A stretch of DNA of 64,000 nt from Sphingomonadales bacterium (GTDB lineage Bacteria; Pseudomonadota; Alphaproteobacteria; Sphingomonadales; Sphingomonadaceae): the NCBI GenBank assembly GCA_004173185.1, contig SEFZ01000007.1, positions 91,953 to 155,952 of the forward strand. Direction: 5' to 3'. The stretch's first letter is position 1; each line of letters opens with the position of its first letter. The notes beneath the pieces were generated by a model. The model did not search any database, was not told the DNA's origin, and saw only the letters and a list, made by a program, of their open reading frames with translations. This document shows, piece by piece, positions 9,311 to 19,008 of the stretch. A program made the translations under genes and the position numbers.

Positions 9311-10651
9311 TTACGCCGCGGCCAACCGCACAGCTTCGCAAACGCGATCGACCACGGCCTCGACCTGCCGGGCATCGTCGCCTTCGGCCATCACGCGGAT
9401 CACCGGCTCGGTGCCAGAAGCGCGGATGACGAGGCGGCCCTTGCCCTCCAGTTCGGCTTCGGCGCTCGCAATAGCGTCTTTCACCGCGGCGTCCTCGAGC
9501 GGCTTGCCGCCCTTGAAGCGCACATTCTTGAGCAATTGCGGGAGCGGATCGAACTGGTGGAGGACTTCGCTCGCAGGTTTTCCCGAGCGGACGATCTCGG
9601 CAAGGATCTGGAGCGCTGCGACAAGGCCATCGCCGGTGGTCGCATAGTCCGAAAGGATGATGTGGCCGCTCTGCTCGCCGCCGACATTATAGCCATTGGC
9701 GCGCATTTTTTCGAGGACGTAGCGGTCGCCCACCGAGGTGCGGATCATGCCGAGACCCTGCGACGCGAGATGTCGTTCGAGGCCGAGATTGGACATGACC
9801 GTGGTCACCAGCCCGCCGCCCACGAGACGGCCCTGGCGGCCCCAGCCGCTGGCGATGGTAGCCATCAGCTGATCGCCATCGATCACCTTGCCGTTCTCGT
9901 CGACCACGATCAGCCGATCGGCATCGCCGTCCAGCGCGATGCCGATATGCGCCCCGACTTCGACAACCTTGTCGCACAGCGCCTTGGGCGCGGTGGAGCC
10001 GACGGCGTCGTTGATATTCTTGCCGTTGGGCGAAACGCCGATCGCGACGACTTCGCCGCCGAGTTCCCACAAGGCCGAGGGTGCGACCTGATAGGCGGCA
10101 CCATGGGCGCAATCGACGACGATCTTGAGCCCGTCGAGCGTCAGATCCTCGGGAAAAGTCATTTTGGCGGCGTGGATATAGCGGCCGCGGGCATCCTCGA
10201 CACGGCGGGCGCGGCCGATATTCTCCGGCGCGGCGAGCGGCACCTCGCCATCGATCAACGCTTCGATCGCCAGCTCGTCGGCATCGCTCAGCTTATAGCC
10301 ATCAGGGCCGAACAGCTTGATGCCATTGTCGATATAGGGATTGTGGCTGGCGGAGATCATCACGCCCATGTCCGCGCGCATCGATTGGGTGAGCATCGCC
10401 ACCGCAGGGGTGGGCATCGGGCCGACCAGAACCACGTCCATGCCGACGCTGGTAAACCCCGCGACCATCGCGTTTTCGAGCATATAGCCCGAGAGGCGCG
10501 TATCCTTGCCGATCACGACGCGGTGCTTGTGCGTGCCGCGTGCGAAGTGCGCGCCGGCCGCCATGCCGACCTTCATAGCCATTGCCGCAGTCATCGGGTG
10601 CGCGTTGGTCGCGCCGCGAATTCCATCGGTACCGAAATATTTTCTTGCCAT
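9311..10651 (-). CDS. glmM: phosphoglucosamine mutase
   Basis: Converts glucosamine-6-phosphate to glucosamine-1-phosphate for peptidoglycan and LPS precursors. The 446-residue protein starts [13 protein letters not shown], has the phosphoserine motif MISASHNP with catalytic S102, the Mg-binding loop ALDGDADR, sugar-binding GGEQSGHII and the phosphate-binding [12 protein letters not shown]. These identify GlmM rather than ManB. The ATG at 10651 is the family start; an in-frame extension to 10771 runs into the divergent transporter gene and was discarded. Confidence 0.97.
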   Translation of the reverse strand: MARKYFGTDGIRGATNAHPMTAAMAMKVGMAAGAHFARGTHKHRVVIGKDTRLSGYMLENAMVAGFTSVGMDVVLVGPMPTPAVAMLTQSMRADMGVMISASHNPYIDNGIKLFGPDGYKLSDADELAIEALIDGEVPLAAPENIGRARRVEDARGRYIHAAKMTFPEDLTLDGLKIVVDCAHGAAYQVAPSALWELGGEVVAIGVSPNGKNINDAVGSTAPKALCDKVVEVGAHIGIALDGDADRLIVVDENGKVIDGDQLMATIASGWGRQGRLVGGGLVTTVMSNLGLERHLASQGLGMIRTSVGDRYVLEKMRANGYNVGGEQSGHIILSDYATTGDGLVAALQILAEIVRSGKPASEVLHQFDPLPQLLKNVRFKGGKPLEDAAVKDAIASAEAELEGKGRLVIRASGTEPVIRVMAEGDDARQVEAVVDRVCEAVRLAAA

Positions 10652-10721
10652 TACCGAGCTCTCACGGCCTTGTTGCGACCAATGTGGCGACTGATAGCGC
10701 CGCGAACCAAAAAGGGCGAGC

Positions 10722-12038
10722 ATGTCGCTGATCTTTCGATTCTTTAAAATCCTGCTGGGCGATCCAAACAAGCCCCAGGCACTGCGTATCCTGATCGCGC
10801 TGACCGCGGGGCTTAGCGTCGGCGCGCTGTTTGCGGGATATGCGCCGGAGCGCGGCGTTGCCTTGGCCGATTATGTCCAGCCGATCGGGCATGCGTGGCT
10901 CAACGCGCTGCAGATGACGATCGTGCCGCTGGTCGTGGCTTTGCTCATCACCGGCGTGACCGCCACGGCCGAGGCGGCGCAGGCGGGGCGGCTCGCGGGC
11001 CGGGCCATCGCGCTGTACGTCGCAGTTCTGGCATTGTCGGCGGCCGCCGCCGCGATCCTGACGCCCTTGTTCCTGCAGATCTGGCCGATGCCGCAGGAAT
11101 CGGCGGCGAGCCTGCGGGCGGCGCTTACGGGAGCGAACAAGGTCGGCGAGGTGCCGCCGCTGGGCGAGTTCCTCGCAGCGATCATCCCGTCGAACGTGGT
11201 CAAGGCAGCGGTAGACAATGCCTTTTTGTCGCTGATCATCTTCTCGCTGATCTTCGCCTTTGCGATCACCCATGTCATCGATGAAGCACGCCAGTTGCTC
11301 GTCCGTTTCTTCGCCGCGATCCGCGATGTGATGCTGGTGGTGATCAACTGGGTGCTCTGGATCGGACCGATCGGCGTGGGCGCGCTGGCGCTGGTCGTCG
11401 GTGCCAAGGCCGGGACGGGCGCTTTCGGGGCGCTGCTCCATTATATCGTGATTGTCTCTGCGGTTGGCTTTGTCGTTGCGCTGTTCGCTTATCCGGTCGC
11501 GGTATTTGGCGGGCGAGTGAAGCTGGGGCGCTATGCGCGCGCGGCGGCGCCAAGCCAGGCTGTGGCGATGAGCACCCAGTCTTCGCTCGCCACCCTGCCG
11601 GTGATGATCGAGGGCGCGAGCAAGCTGGGCGTGCCGGTCGCAGTCTCGGGCGTTACCCTGCCGCTCGCGGTGGCGATCTTCCGCGCGACAGGCCCGGCGA
11701 TGAACTTCGCAGTGGCGATCTATGTCGCCACCTGGTTCGGCATCCCGCTCGGCATTCCCACATTGGTCGTCGGCACTATCGTGGCGACGCTGACGTCGCT
11801 CGGCTCGGTCAGCCTGCCGGGCACGGTCAGCTATGTCAGCGCGATTGCGCCGGTATCCTCCGCTATCGGCGCGCCGATAGCGCCGCTTGGGCTGCTGGTC
11901 GCAGTCGAGACGATCCCGGACATCATGCGTACCGTGGGCAACGTCACCTGGGATCTGGCCGCGAGCGTCTGGCTTTCGCGCCACACCCGCAACGTGCCGC
12001 TCGACGAAGCCGATGCCATGTTGCGGGAAGAGCCATGA
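10722..12038 (+). CDS. dicarboxylate/amino acid:cation symporter (DAACS family)
   Basis: A 438-residue integral membrane protein of the GltP/DctA fold. It shows at least eight hydrophobic segments, the re-entrant loop serine motif [16 protein letters not shown], the substrate/cation motif [17 protein letters not shown], and the second hairpin [14 protein letters not shown]. Members import glutamate, aspartate, serine or C4-dicarboxylates with Na+ or H+; the substrate cannot be told from sequence. It diverges from glmM with 70 bases between the starts and overlaps the lipoprotein gene downstream by 4 bases. Confidence 0.9.
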   Translation: MSLIFRFFKILLGDPNKPQALRILIALTAGLSVGALFAGYAPERGVALADYVQPIGHAWLNALQMTIVPLVVALLITGVTATAEAAQAGRLAGRAIALYVAVLALSAAAAAILTPLFLQIWPMPQESAASLRAALTGANKVGEVPPLGEFLAAIIPSNVVKAAVDNAFLSLIIFSLIFAFAITHVIDEARQLLVRFFAAIRDVMLVVINWVLWIGPIGVGALALVVGAKAGTGAFGALLHYIVIVSAVGFVVALFAYPVAVFGGRVKLGRYARAAAPSQAVAMSTQSSLATLPVMIEGASKLGVPVAVSGVTLPLAVAIFRATGPAMNFAVAIYVATWFGIPLGIPTLVVGTIVATLTSLGSVSLPGTVSYVSAIAPVSSAIGAPIAPLGLLVAVETIPDIMRTVGNVTWDLAASVWLSRHTRNVPLDEADAMLREEP

Positions 12039-12340
12039 GGGCCGCATTGCCGCTCGCATTGTTGCTTGCAAGCTGCGGGCAGCAGGGGCCGACGAAGGAG
12101 CCGCCGGCGGCCAACCAATCGGCTGAGATCAACGCGCTTGCCGCCGATCTGGACCAGATGGAAAGCGATGTGCGCCTCCGCAGGCTCGAGGAGCGCATGG
12201 GCGCACTTGAGGCGCAACTGGGCAATGCGACGTTGCGCGACGCGGATGTGGACGATCTCGACCGCCGGATGCGTGCGCTCGAAGCGGGAGCGGCGGTGAC
12301 CGCAAAGCCGCCTGCTACGAGCGCCACGCCCGCGCCCTGA
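12035..12340 (+). CDS. small coiled-coil lipoprotein
   Basis: A 101-residue protein with signal peptide and lipobox LLAS-C14, then a charged heptad-like stretch (about residues 28-85: INALAADLDQMESDVRLRRL onward) expected to form a coiled coil, and a Pro/Ala-rich tail. It starts inside the stop of the symporter gene (ATGA) and is therefore translationally coupled to it. No family is recognised. It ends one base before the stop of the convergent gor gene. Confidence 0.75.
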   Translation: MRAALPLALLLASCGQQGPTKEPPAANQSAEINALAADLDQMESDVRLRRLEERMGALEAQLGNATLRDADVDDLDRRMRALEAGAAVTAKPPATSATPAP

Positions 12341-12341
12341 G

Positions 12342-13688
12342 CTATTTCATCAGCACCAGTTCTTCGGCCATCGACGGATGCAGCGCGACGGTCTGGTCGA
12401 ACTGGTCCTTGGTAAGCCCGGCCTTCACCGCGATCGCGGCTGCCTGAAGGATTTCGGGCGCGTCGGGGCCGATCATGTGGAGGCCCACGACGCGGCCCGT
12501 CGTGCCGTCACAGATCATCTTGTAGAGTGCGCGCTCGTTGCGATTGGCCAGCACGTTCTTCATCGCGCGGAAGTCCGAAGTGAATACCGAAACCGAGCCA
12601 AGCTTGTTGCGCGCCTGGCTCTCGGTCATGCCCACGCCTGCCATTGGCGGATGGCTAAACACGGCGCTGGGGATGTTCTCGTAATCCACCTTGTGCGGCT
12701 TGCCGCCAAAGATCGTGTCGGCGAACGCCTGGCCTTCGCGGATGGCGACGGGAGTTAGCTGGACGCGGTTGGTCACATCGCCGACCGCGTAGATCGAATC
12801 GACCGAAGACTTGTTGTCGTCATCGACCTTTACCGCACCCTTGTCGTCGAGTTCGACGCCCGCGTCTGCGAGACCCAGGCCCATCGTGTTGGGCACGCGA
12901 CCGGTGGCGAAGAGCACGCAATCTACTTCGACTGCGTCATGGCCCGAAGTCTTGACCTTGAGGCAGCCGGTTTCGAGCTTTTCGATGCTCTCGAATTCCG
13001 AATTGAAGCGAAACTCGATGCCCTTGGTCAGCGAAATCTGGAGCAGGCGATCGCGGATCGCTTCCTCATATCCGCGCAGAATCACGTCCGAGCGGTTGAT
13101 CAGCGTCACCTTGGTGCCGAATTCGTTGAAAATCCCGGCAAACTCATTGGCGATATAGCCTGCACCCGCGATCATGATTCGGCGGGGCAACGCTTCGAGG
13201 TGGAAGACTTCGTTCGAAGTGATGCCGTGCTCGCTGCCGGGGAAAGTGGGGCTGTGCGGATGCGCGCCAGTGGCGACCAATATGTATTTCGCGGTGATCT
13301 TGCGACCGCTGGCGAGCGTGACTTCGTGCGCGCCTGAGACGGTGGCGCGTTCGAGGATGACCTCGACATTATTGTTGCTGAGCGTCTGGCCATAGAGGCC
13401 GTTGAGCCGATCGACTTCGCCGAGAACGTTGTCGCGGAGCGTCAGCCAGTCGAAATCGCAATCGGGGACCTGCCAGCCGAAGCGCTTGGCGTCCTTAAGG
13501 TCCTCGGCAAAATGCGCGCCATAAACCAGCAATTTCTTGGGCACGCAGCCGCGGATCACGCAGGTGCCGCCGACTCGATATTCCTCGGCGACCGCGACCT
13601 TGGCGCCATAAGCCGAAGCCATGCGCGAGGCGCGTACCCCGCCCGAGCCCGCGCCGATCACGAAAAGGTCATACTCGTAATCGGCCAC
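12342..13688 (-). CDS. gor: glutathione-disulfide reductase
   Basis: FAD-dependent NADPH oxidoreductase of 448 residues that regenerates reduced glutathione. It has the FAD-binding YDLFVIGAGSGGVRASRMA, the redox disulfide GGTCVIRGCVPKKLLVY, the second nucleotide-binding motif IMIAGAGYIANEFAGIFNEF, the FAD-contacting YAVGDVT and the C-terminal dimer-interface histidine region VALHPSMAEELV. GxGxxA in the second nucleotide fold and RVGGTCVIRGC favour glutathione reductase over lipoamide dehydrogenase. The start is GTG with AAGGAG 7 bases upstream. Confidence 0.95.
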   Translation of the reverse strand: MADYEYDLFVIGAGSGGVRASRMASAYGAKVAVAEEYRVGGTCVIRGCVPKKLLVYGAHFAEDLKDAKRFGWQVPDCDFDWLTLRDNVLGEVDRLNGLYGQTLSNNNVEVILERATVSGAHEVTLASGRKITAKYILVATGAHPHSPTFPGSEHGITSNEVFHLEALPRRIMIAGAGYIANEFAGIFNEFGTKVTLINRSDVILRGYEEAIRDRLLQISLTKGIEFRFNSEFESIEKLETGCLKVKTSGHDAVEVDCVLFATGRVPNTMGLGLADAGVELDDKGAVKVDDDNKSSVDSIYAVGDVTNRVQLTPVAIREGQAFADTIFGGKPHKVDYENIPSAVFSHPPMAGVGMTESQARNKLGSVSVFTSDFRAMKNVLANRNERALYKMICDGTTGRVVGLHMIGPDAPEILQAAAIAVKAGLTKDQFDQTVALHPSMAEELVLMK

Positions 13689-13770
13689 GCACTATCTCCT
13701 TGGTACTTCAGGCGTGCGAGATAAGCATTGTGGTGCGGCGGCGCCAGCGCTGCTGGCTTGGCCGTATTGC

Positions 13771-15264
13771 TTACCCGAAGGCGCGGCGGATCAGATCGTC
13801 GGTCGAGGCGTCGAAATCCATGCCGCCCTGATCGGCCGCCTTGGCCATCTGCTTGCCGAGCTCGACGCCGAACTGGTCGAACGGATTGATGCCGAGCAGT
13901 ACGGCATTCACGAAGGTGCGCTGTTCGTAGAAAGCAAGCAGCGCGCCCAGCGTGCGCGGATCGAGGCGATCGAGCAGCAGTGTCGAGCTGGGTCGGTCGC
14001 CGGGATAGGCGCGGGCGAGATCGTCTGAATGCTTGCCGGCCATCAATGCAGCGCCCTGCGCGAACATGTTGAGCAGGAGCTGGCGGTGGTGATCCTCGGC
14101 CAGCCCGTCGCCCGGCTCGATCACCCCGACGAATTCGACGGGAACGAGATGCGTGCCCTGATGGAGCAGCTGGAACACCGCATGCTGCGCGTCGGTGCCG
14201 ACGCCGCCCCAAGTGATCGGCGAGGTTGGATAGGTCACTGGTTCGCCCTCGGCGGTGACGCGCTTGCCGTTCGATTCCATCTCGAGCTGCTGGAGGTAGC
14301 TCGGCAGCAGCCGCAGCCGCTCGTCATAGGCGAAGACACCGCGCGTCTCGCAGCCGCGCGCCTGGGTGTAATACAGGTCCGCGAACGCCGCGAGCACGGG
14401 CGCGTTCTGCGCCAGCGGGGTCAGGCGGAAATGGCGGTCCATCTCGCCCGCGCCTTCCAATAGTTCCTCAAACGCATCCCAGCCGAGCGCCAGCGCCGCG
14501 GGGAAGCCGATCGATGACCAGAGCGAGTAACGCCCGCCGACGCTTTCGGAGAAAGGCAGAATGCGGGTTTCGTCCACGCCCCATTCGATCGCCTTGTCCG
14601 GCGCGGCAGTGAGCGCGATCACCTGGCCATAGGGATCTTCGACGCCATTTTCGCGCATCCACATCAGCGCGCTTTCGGCGTTGAGCATGGTCTCGGTGGT
14701 GGTGAAGGTTTTGGAGGCGATGGCGATGAGCGTGGTGTGCGGGTCGAAGCGATCCATCGCTTCCTCGATCGCGATGCCATCCACGTTCGAGACGATGGCG
14801 ACCTCATAGCGATCCGAATCGCGGCCGAGCGCATCGACCAACAGATCGGGGCCCAGCGCCGAACCGCCAATGCCGATATGGAGAATGCTTCGCACCGGCC
14901 CGAAAGCTTCGGCCTCGATCGCGTCAATCACTGCGCGCATCCGGACCTGATAGGCGCGGGCGAGCGCGACGCTCTCCGGTGCGCCTTCGCCGCGCTCTGC
15001 GCTATGCTCGGCTGCGCGGCCTTCGGTAACGTTGATCGCCTCGCCAGCGAACAACGCGTCACGCTTGGCGGCGAGGCCCATCGAGTCGGCGAGCGCGGCG
15101 AAGGCCGAAAGCGCCTCCTCCGTCAGATGCGTTTTCGACCAGTCGAAATGGATCCCCGCCACATCCGCCGAGAGCGTGGCGACGCGATTACCGTCTTGCC
15201 TGAACAGCTCAGGAAGCGGCGCGGAGGCCAGTGCGGTAACTGCGGACCAATCGGGCAAGGCCAT
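13771..15264 (-). CDS. pgi: glucose-6-phosphate isomerase
   Basis: Interconverts glucose-6-P and fructose-6-P. The 497-residue protein has ILHIGIGGSALGPDLLVDAL, ASKTFTTTETMLNA, GGRYSLWSSIGFPAAL (PGI signature 1 region), the catalytic Glu loop ESNGKRV, and the C-terminal signature INPFDQFGVELGK. The ATG at 15264 is chosen over one two codons earlier because AGGAG then lies 6 bases upstream instead of touching the start. The N-terminus is short relative to E. coli Pgi (549), as usual in this group. Confidence 0.95.
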   Translation of the reverse strand: MALPDWSAVTALASAPLPELFRQDGNRVATLSADVAGIHFDWSKTHLTEEALSAFAALADSMGLAAKRDALFAGEAINVTEGRAAEHSAERGEGAPESVALARAYQVRMRAVIDAIEAEAFGPVRSILHIGIGGSALGPDLLVDALGRDSDRYEVAIVSNVDGIAIEEAMDRFDPHTTLIAIASKTFTTTETMLNAESALMWMRENGVEDPYGQVIALTAAPDKAIEWGVDETRILPFSESVGGRYSLWSSIGFPAALALGWDAFEELLEGAGEMDRHFRLTPLAQNAPVLAAFADLYYTQARGCETRGVFAYDERLRLLPSYLQQLEMESNGKRVTAEGEPVTYPTSPITWGGVGTDAQHAVFQLLHQGTHLVPVEFVGVIEPGDGLAEDHHRQLLLNMFAQGAALMAGKHSDDLARAYPGDRPSSTLLLDRLDPRTLGALLAFYEQRTFVNAVLLGINPFDQFGVELGKQMAKAADQGGMDFDASTDDLIRRAFG

Positions 15265-15365
15265 GTTCATCTCCTGTATTCCACGCACCTATCGTCCCAA
15301 ACCTGCGCCTGCCAGCGGGATTCACCCGCTTGACCTGATCGCCCCGTCCAAGCAGAGCAAACCCC

Positions 15366-16220
15366 ATGGAAACCACGCCCTCCGACGAAGCCGCTGCCAC
15401 CGGCCAGGAAACGCAAGCTCCCGCCGCCGCAATTGCCGCCGATCCCAAGTCGGAATGGCGCGATCTGGGGCTTTTTCTGGTCAAGCTGGCCGCGATCGTC
15501 TTCTTCGTGCGCAGCTTCATCTTCTCGCCTTTCGTCATCCCCAGCGAATCGATGATGCCGCGCCTGCTGATCGGCGATTATCTGTTCATCACGAAATGGA
15601 ATTACGGCTATTCGCGGCATTCGCTGCCGTGGAGCCTGCCGCTGATCCCGGGCCGCCTGTTTGCTGGCACGCCGGATCGTGGCGACGTGGTGGTGTTCAA
15701 GGCGCCGCCGACCGACAATACCGATTGGATCAAGCGCGTCATCGGCCTGCCGGGCGATACCGTGCAGATGGTTAGCGGTCAGCTGGTGGTGAACGGCAAG
15801 GCGATCCCGAAGCAGAAGATCGCGGACTTCACGCTGCCGATCACGCCCAATTTCACCAAGTGTCAGATCCAGTTCCAGACCGTCGACGCCAGCGGCCCGG
15901 TGTGCCGCATCCCGCGCTTCCGCGAGACGCTGGATAACGGCAAGACCTATGACGTGCTCGATCAGGGTCTCAAGCCGCAGGACGACACCCAGATCTTCAC
16001 CGTGCCGGCCGACCATGTCTTCCTGATGGGCGACAATCGCGACAATTCGACCGACAGCCGCTTCAGTCATGTCGAGGGTGGGATCGAGTTCGTCCCGCTG
16101 ATCAATCTGGAGGGCAAGGCCGTGGTCAGCTTCTGGTCGACCGATGGCAGCGCCAATTGGTTCCTGCCCTGGACCTGGTTCACCGCAGCGCGGTGGAGCC
16201 GCATCGGGGAAGGCTTTTGA
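15366..16220 (+). CDS. lepB: signal peptidase I
   Basis: Cleaves signal peptides of exported proteins at the periplasmic face of the inner membrane. The 284-residue protein has an Ala-rich cytoplasmic tail, one clear membrane helix (about residues 33-54), catalytic S62 in PSESMMP, catalytic lysine K123 in DWIKRVIGLPGD, and box E MGDNRDNSTDSR. The insert between boxes D and E contains two cysteines (FTKCQIQFQT, GPVCRIP), which could form a disulfide. It heads a lepB-rnc-era run; its TGA overlaps the rnc TTG. Confidence 0.96.
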   Translation: METTPSDEAAATGQETQAPAAAIAADPKSEWRDLGLFLVKLAAIVFFVRSFIFSPFVIPSESMMPRLLIGDYLFITKWNYGYSRHSLPWSLPLIPGRLFAGTPDRGDVVVFKAPPTDNTDWIKRVIGLPGDTVQMVSGQLVVNGKAIPKQKIADFTLPITPNFTKCQIQFQTVDASGPVCRIPRFRETLDNGKTYDVLDQGLKPQDDTQIFTVPADHVFLMGDNRDNSTDSRFSHVEGGIEFVPLINLEGKAVVSFWSTDGSANWFLPWTWFTAARWSRIGEGF

Positions 16221-16885
16221 GCCCCGATCTTGGGGGGTGGATCAAAAAGACTTTCGGCGAAAAGCCAGTTGATTTGGCCGCGTTCGAACGGGCGCTGACG
16301 CATGGCAGCCAGGCCGCAGCGAATTATGAGCGGCTGGAGTTTCTGGGCGACCGCGTTTTGGGCCTCGTCATCGCCGAATGGCTCTATGAGCGCTTTTCGG
16401 GTGAAGCCGAAGGCCAGCTTTCGCGGCGGCTCAACGCGCTGGTGACCGGTGCGATGTGCGCCGGCGTGGCGCGCGAAGTCGGCGTGGTGCCCTATCTCAA
16501 GCTCGGCAAACAGGCCCGCGACGATGGCGCGGCGGACAGCGACAATGTCCTCGGCGACGTGATGGAGGCGCTGATCGGCGCGCTCTATCTGCAATCGGGC
16601 ATACCGGCCGTGCGCGCCTTCATCCGCAAGGCGTGGGAAAGCCGCATCGAAGAACATGCCCATGCGCCGCAGCATCCCAAATCCGCGCTGCAGGAATGGG
16701 CTGCGGCGAATAATCGCAAGCCGCCCGAATATGAGATTACCGATCGTTCGGGGCCAAACCATGCGCCGAAATTCGTCGTGACGGTGCGCATCCCCAAGCT
16801 GGCCGACGCCAGTGCCGAGGGGACGAGCAAGGGCGCGGCGGAAACGGCTGCGGCGGCGGTTTTGTTAGAGAAGTTGAAGAAGTGA
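16217..16885 (+). CDS. rnc: ribonuclease III
   Basis: Double-stranded RNA endonuclease that processes rRNA and mRNA. The 222-residue protein has the catalytic signature ERLEFLGDRVLGLVIAEWLY (E41, D45), the second acidic cluster DNVLGDVMEALIGALYL, and a C-terminal dsRNA-binding domain (HPKSALQEWAAANNRKPPEY onward). I place the start at TTG 16217 (M-SPDLGGWIKK), which overlaps the lepB stop as TTGA with GGGGAAGG just upstream. A longer frame from 16157 lies inside lepB and has no family match. Confidence 0.95.
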   Translation: MSPDLGGWIKKTFGEKPVDLAAFERALTHGSQAAANYERLEFLGDRVLGLVIAEWLYERFSGEAEGQLSRRLNALVTGAMCAGVAREVGVVPYLKLGKQARDDGAADSDNVLGDVMEALIGALYLQSGIPAVRAFIRKAWESRIEEHAHAPQHPKSALQEWAAANNRKPPEYEITDRSGPNHAPKFVVTVRIPKLADASAEGTSKGAAETAAAAVLLEKLKK

Positions 16886-16890
16886 TGCGT

Positions 16891-17097
16891 ACGCGACGCC
16901 GCGACGCTGCGACGAGAATTAAGGCCGTTTCACGCGGAGACGCTGAGACGCGAAGGCTGTCTCGCGTCGCGCCAGCGGCGCATTCCATCATTGGCGTGAG
17001 AGATAACAGCGCTTCGCGCGGGCTATTTTCTTCTCCGCGTCTCAGCGCCTCCGCGCGAACCGACTTTCTGCTTCGTTGCGTCGCCGCGTCGCCGCGT
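16891..17097. repeat. imperfect long palindrome between rnc and era
   Basis: The 235 bases between rnc and era hold no convincing gene. They form two nested inverted repeats: inner arms 16929-16955 and 17030-17059 share a GCGGAGACGCTGAGACGCG-like core, and outer arms 16891-16915 and 17070-17097 are runs of GCGACGC. The pattern resembles dispersed intergenic elements of the GCGGAGACGCGGAGACGC type. It may form a large RNA hairpin, which is suggestive because the upstream gene encodes RNase III. Confidence 0.7.
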
Positions 17098-17120
17098 GAG
17101 CCAATCTTCAGGAACCAAAA

Positions 17121-18014
17121 ATGACCCAGCATTGCGGCGTAGTCGCCATTGTCGGCGCCCCGAATGCGGGCAAATCCACCCTCGTAAACGCGCTGGTCGG
17201 CCAGAAGGTCGCGATCGTCAGCCCCAAGGCGCAGACGACGCGCGCCAAGCTGCTCGGCATTGCGATCGAAGGCGAGGCGCAGCTCCTGCTGGTTGATACG
17301 CCCGGCATCTTCACGCCCGAGCGCCGGCTGGACCGCGCGATGGTCGCTGCCGCCTGGGAAGGTGCCGAGGGCGCGGATCTGATCGCGCTGGTGGTGGACG
17401 GCAAGGGCGGGATCGGATCGAAGGTCACCCAGATCATCGAGAGCCTGGCCGGCCGCAAGGAACGCAAGATCCTGATCCTCAACAAGGTCGATATCGCCGA
17501 TAAGCCCCGGCTGCTGGGGCACACAGCCAAGCTCAACGAGATGATGACGTTCGACGAAATCTACTTCGTCAGCGCGCAGACCGGCGACGGCGTACCTGAA
17601 CTCAAGGCCGCGCTCTCCGCCGCGATGCCCGAAAGCGCATGGCATTTCCCCGAGGATCAGGTGAGCGACGCGACCGAGCGGATGATCGCCGCCGAAGTGA
17701 CGCGCGAGCAGATCTATCTCCAGCTCCATGCCGAGCTGCCGTATGCGAGCGCGGTCGAGACCGAGAAATATATCGAGCGCAAGGACGGTTCGGTCGAGAT
17801 CCACCAGCAGATCATGGTCGAGCGGCCCACCCAGCGCGCGATCGTATTGGGCAAGGGCGGCACGCGCCTGAAAGAGATCGGCAGCCGCGCGCGCGCCGAG
17901 CTATCGAAGATCATGGGCGTACAGGTTCATCTCTATCTTCACGTGAAAGTAAGGCCGGAGTGGCAGGAAGACCGCTCGCTTTACCGTGAAATAGGGCTGG
18001 ACTGGGTTGAATGA
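17121..18014 (+). CDS. era: GTPase Era
   Basis: Ribosome-assembly GTPase that binds the 3' end of 16S rRNA. The 297-residue protein has G1 GAPNAGKST (12-20), G3 LLVDTPGIF, G4 LNKVD, G5 VSAQTGDG, and a C-terminal KH domain with VLGKGGTRLKEIGSRARAEL and VHLYLHVKVRPEWQED. It follows rnc across the palindromic spacer and overlaps the nitrilase-like gene downstream by 4 bases. Confidence 0.97.
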   Translation: MTQHCGVVAIVGAPNAGKSTLVNALVGQKVAIVSPKAQTTRAKLLGIAIEGEAQLLLVDTPGIFTPERRLDRAMVAAAWEGAEGADLIALVVDGKGGIGSKVTQIIESLAGRKERKILILNKVDIADKPRLLGHTAKLNEMMTFDEIYFVSAQTGDGVPELKAALSAAMPESAWHFPEDQVSDATERMIAAEVTREQIYLQLHAELPYASAVETEKYIERKDGSVEIHQQIMVERPTQRAIVLGKGGTRLKEIGSRARAELSKIMGVQVHLYLHVKVRPEWQEDRSLYREIGLDWVE

Positions 18015-18994
18015 GCGAAAAGCTTAAAGTCGCAATCGTACAGGATAGCCCGGCGCCGCTCGCCGTGGCGCAGGGCATGGAAAAGGTCGTCGCCAAGACG
18101 CGCGAGGCCATCGAAATGGGCGCGCGCGTGATTGCGTTCGGCGAGGGCTTCCTTGGCGGCTATCCGGCCTGGCTCGATCACGTGCCCGCGGTTTCGCTCT
18201 GGGAGCATCCGGGCACCAAGGAGCTGCACGCTTTGCTCCTTTCGCAAGCCATTCGCGGCGATGATCCGCGCTTTGCCCAACTCCAATGGGCAGTCGATAT
18301 TGCTGGTGTTGCGGTTTCGGTCGGCGGTTTCGAGCGCATCCGCAACAGCCTTTATTCCACGCAATTCCTGGTTCGGCCCAAGGCCAAGGTACTGCGCCAT
18401 CGCAAGCTGATGCTGTCTTCGTCCGAGCGGCTGTTCCTCGGTTCGGGCGACGGATCGACGCTTGAGGTGCATGAAGCGCCTTGGGGTCGGCTCGGCCAGC
18501 TCGCATCGGACGAGCATTGGATGCCGCTCACCCGCGCCGCGATGCACCATGCCGGCGAAGCGGTGCACGTCGCTGCCTGGCCAACGGTGCAGGACATCTC
18601 GATGCTGGCCTCGGCGCATTATGCCTATGAGGGGCGCACCTTCGTGCTTGCCGCGGGCACGGTGCAAACCAAGGACCAGATGATCGCGGGCTATGAAGCA
18701 GCAGGCGGCGATGGTTCGGCGCGCAAGCTGCTCGATCGGCTGCCCGAGGGCCAGTTGCAACATGGCCGCAGCGCGATCATCGCGCCCGATGGCGTGGTGC
18801 TTGCACAGGCTGGCGAAGGTGCGGAGATCCTGTTTGCGGAACTCGATCTGGGTGAAGTCCCACGCGGTCTGGCGACGCTGGATACCGATGGCCAGCACGC
18901 CCGGCCCGACGTGTTCGAGCTGCGGGTGGACCGGCGCACGCGCACGGGCATTGTCGATGTGTCGGACGACGACGAGGAGATCCGCGCCGCCTGA
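18011..18994 (+). CDS. nitrilase-superfamily protein with Ser at the nucleophile position
   Basis: A 327-residue carbon-nitrogen hydrolase fold of the nitrilase branch. Aligned by eye with family motifs, the catalytic glutamate is E45 in FGEGFLGGYPAWLDH and the lysine is K132 in RHRKLMLSSSERLFLGSGDG. The third motif, usually G-x-L-x-C-W-E-x-x-x-P-L, reads GQLASDEHWMPL, so the nucleophilic Cys is replaced by S166 and the next Trp by Asp. The codons there are GCA TCG GAC GAG CAT, with no sign of a frameshift. Nitrile hydrolysis by the usual thioimidate route is therefore doubtful; the protein may bind a substrate or do other chemistry. ATGA overlap with era implies coupled translation. Confidence 0.82.
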   Translation: MSEKLKVAIVQDSPAPLAVAQGMEKVVAKTREAIEMGARVIAFGEGFLGGYPAWLDHVPAVSLWEHPGTKELHALLLSQAIRGDDPRFAQLQWAVDIAGVAVSVGGFERIRNSLYSTQFLVRPKAKVLRHRKLMLSSSERLFLGSGDGSTLEVHEAPWGRLGQLASDEHWMPLTRAAMHHAGEAVHVAAWPTVQDISMLASAHYAYEGRTFVLAAGTVQTKDQMIAGYEAAGGDGSARKLLDRLPEGQLQHGRSAIIAPDGVVLAQAGEGAEILFAELDLGEVPRGLATLDTDGQHARPDVFELRVDRRTRTGIVDVSDDDEEIRAA

Positions 18995-19008
18995 CCATTC
19001 CCCTATTT

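Noticed and set aside
10662..12071. 469-codon open frame antisense to the symporter gene
   Set aside because: Same mirror effect of a membrane-protein gene; no recognisable domain or ribosome-binding site.
16882..17124. Possible 80-residue protein between rnc and era
   Set aside because: It is a reading of the nested inverted repeats; Arg/Ser-rich and without a plausible start context.
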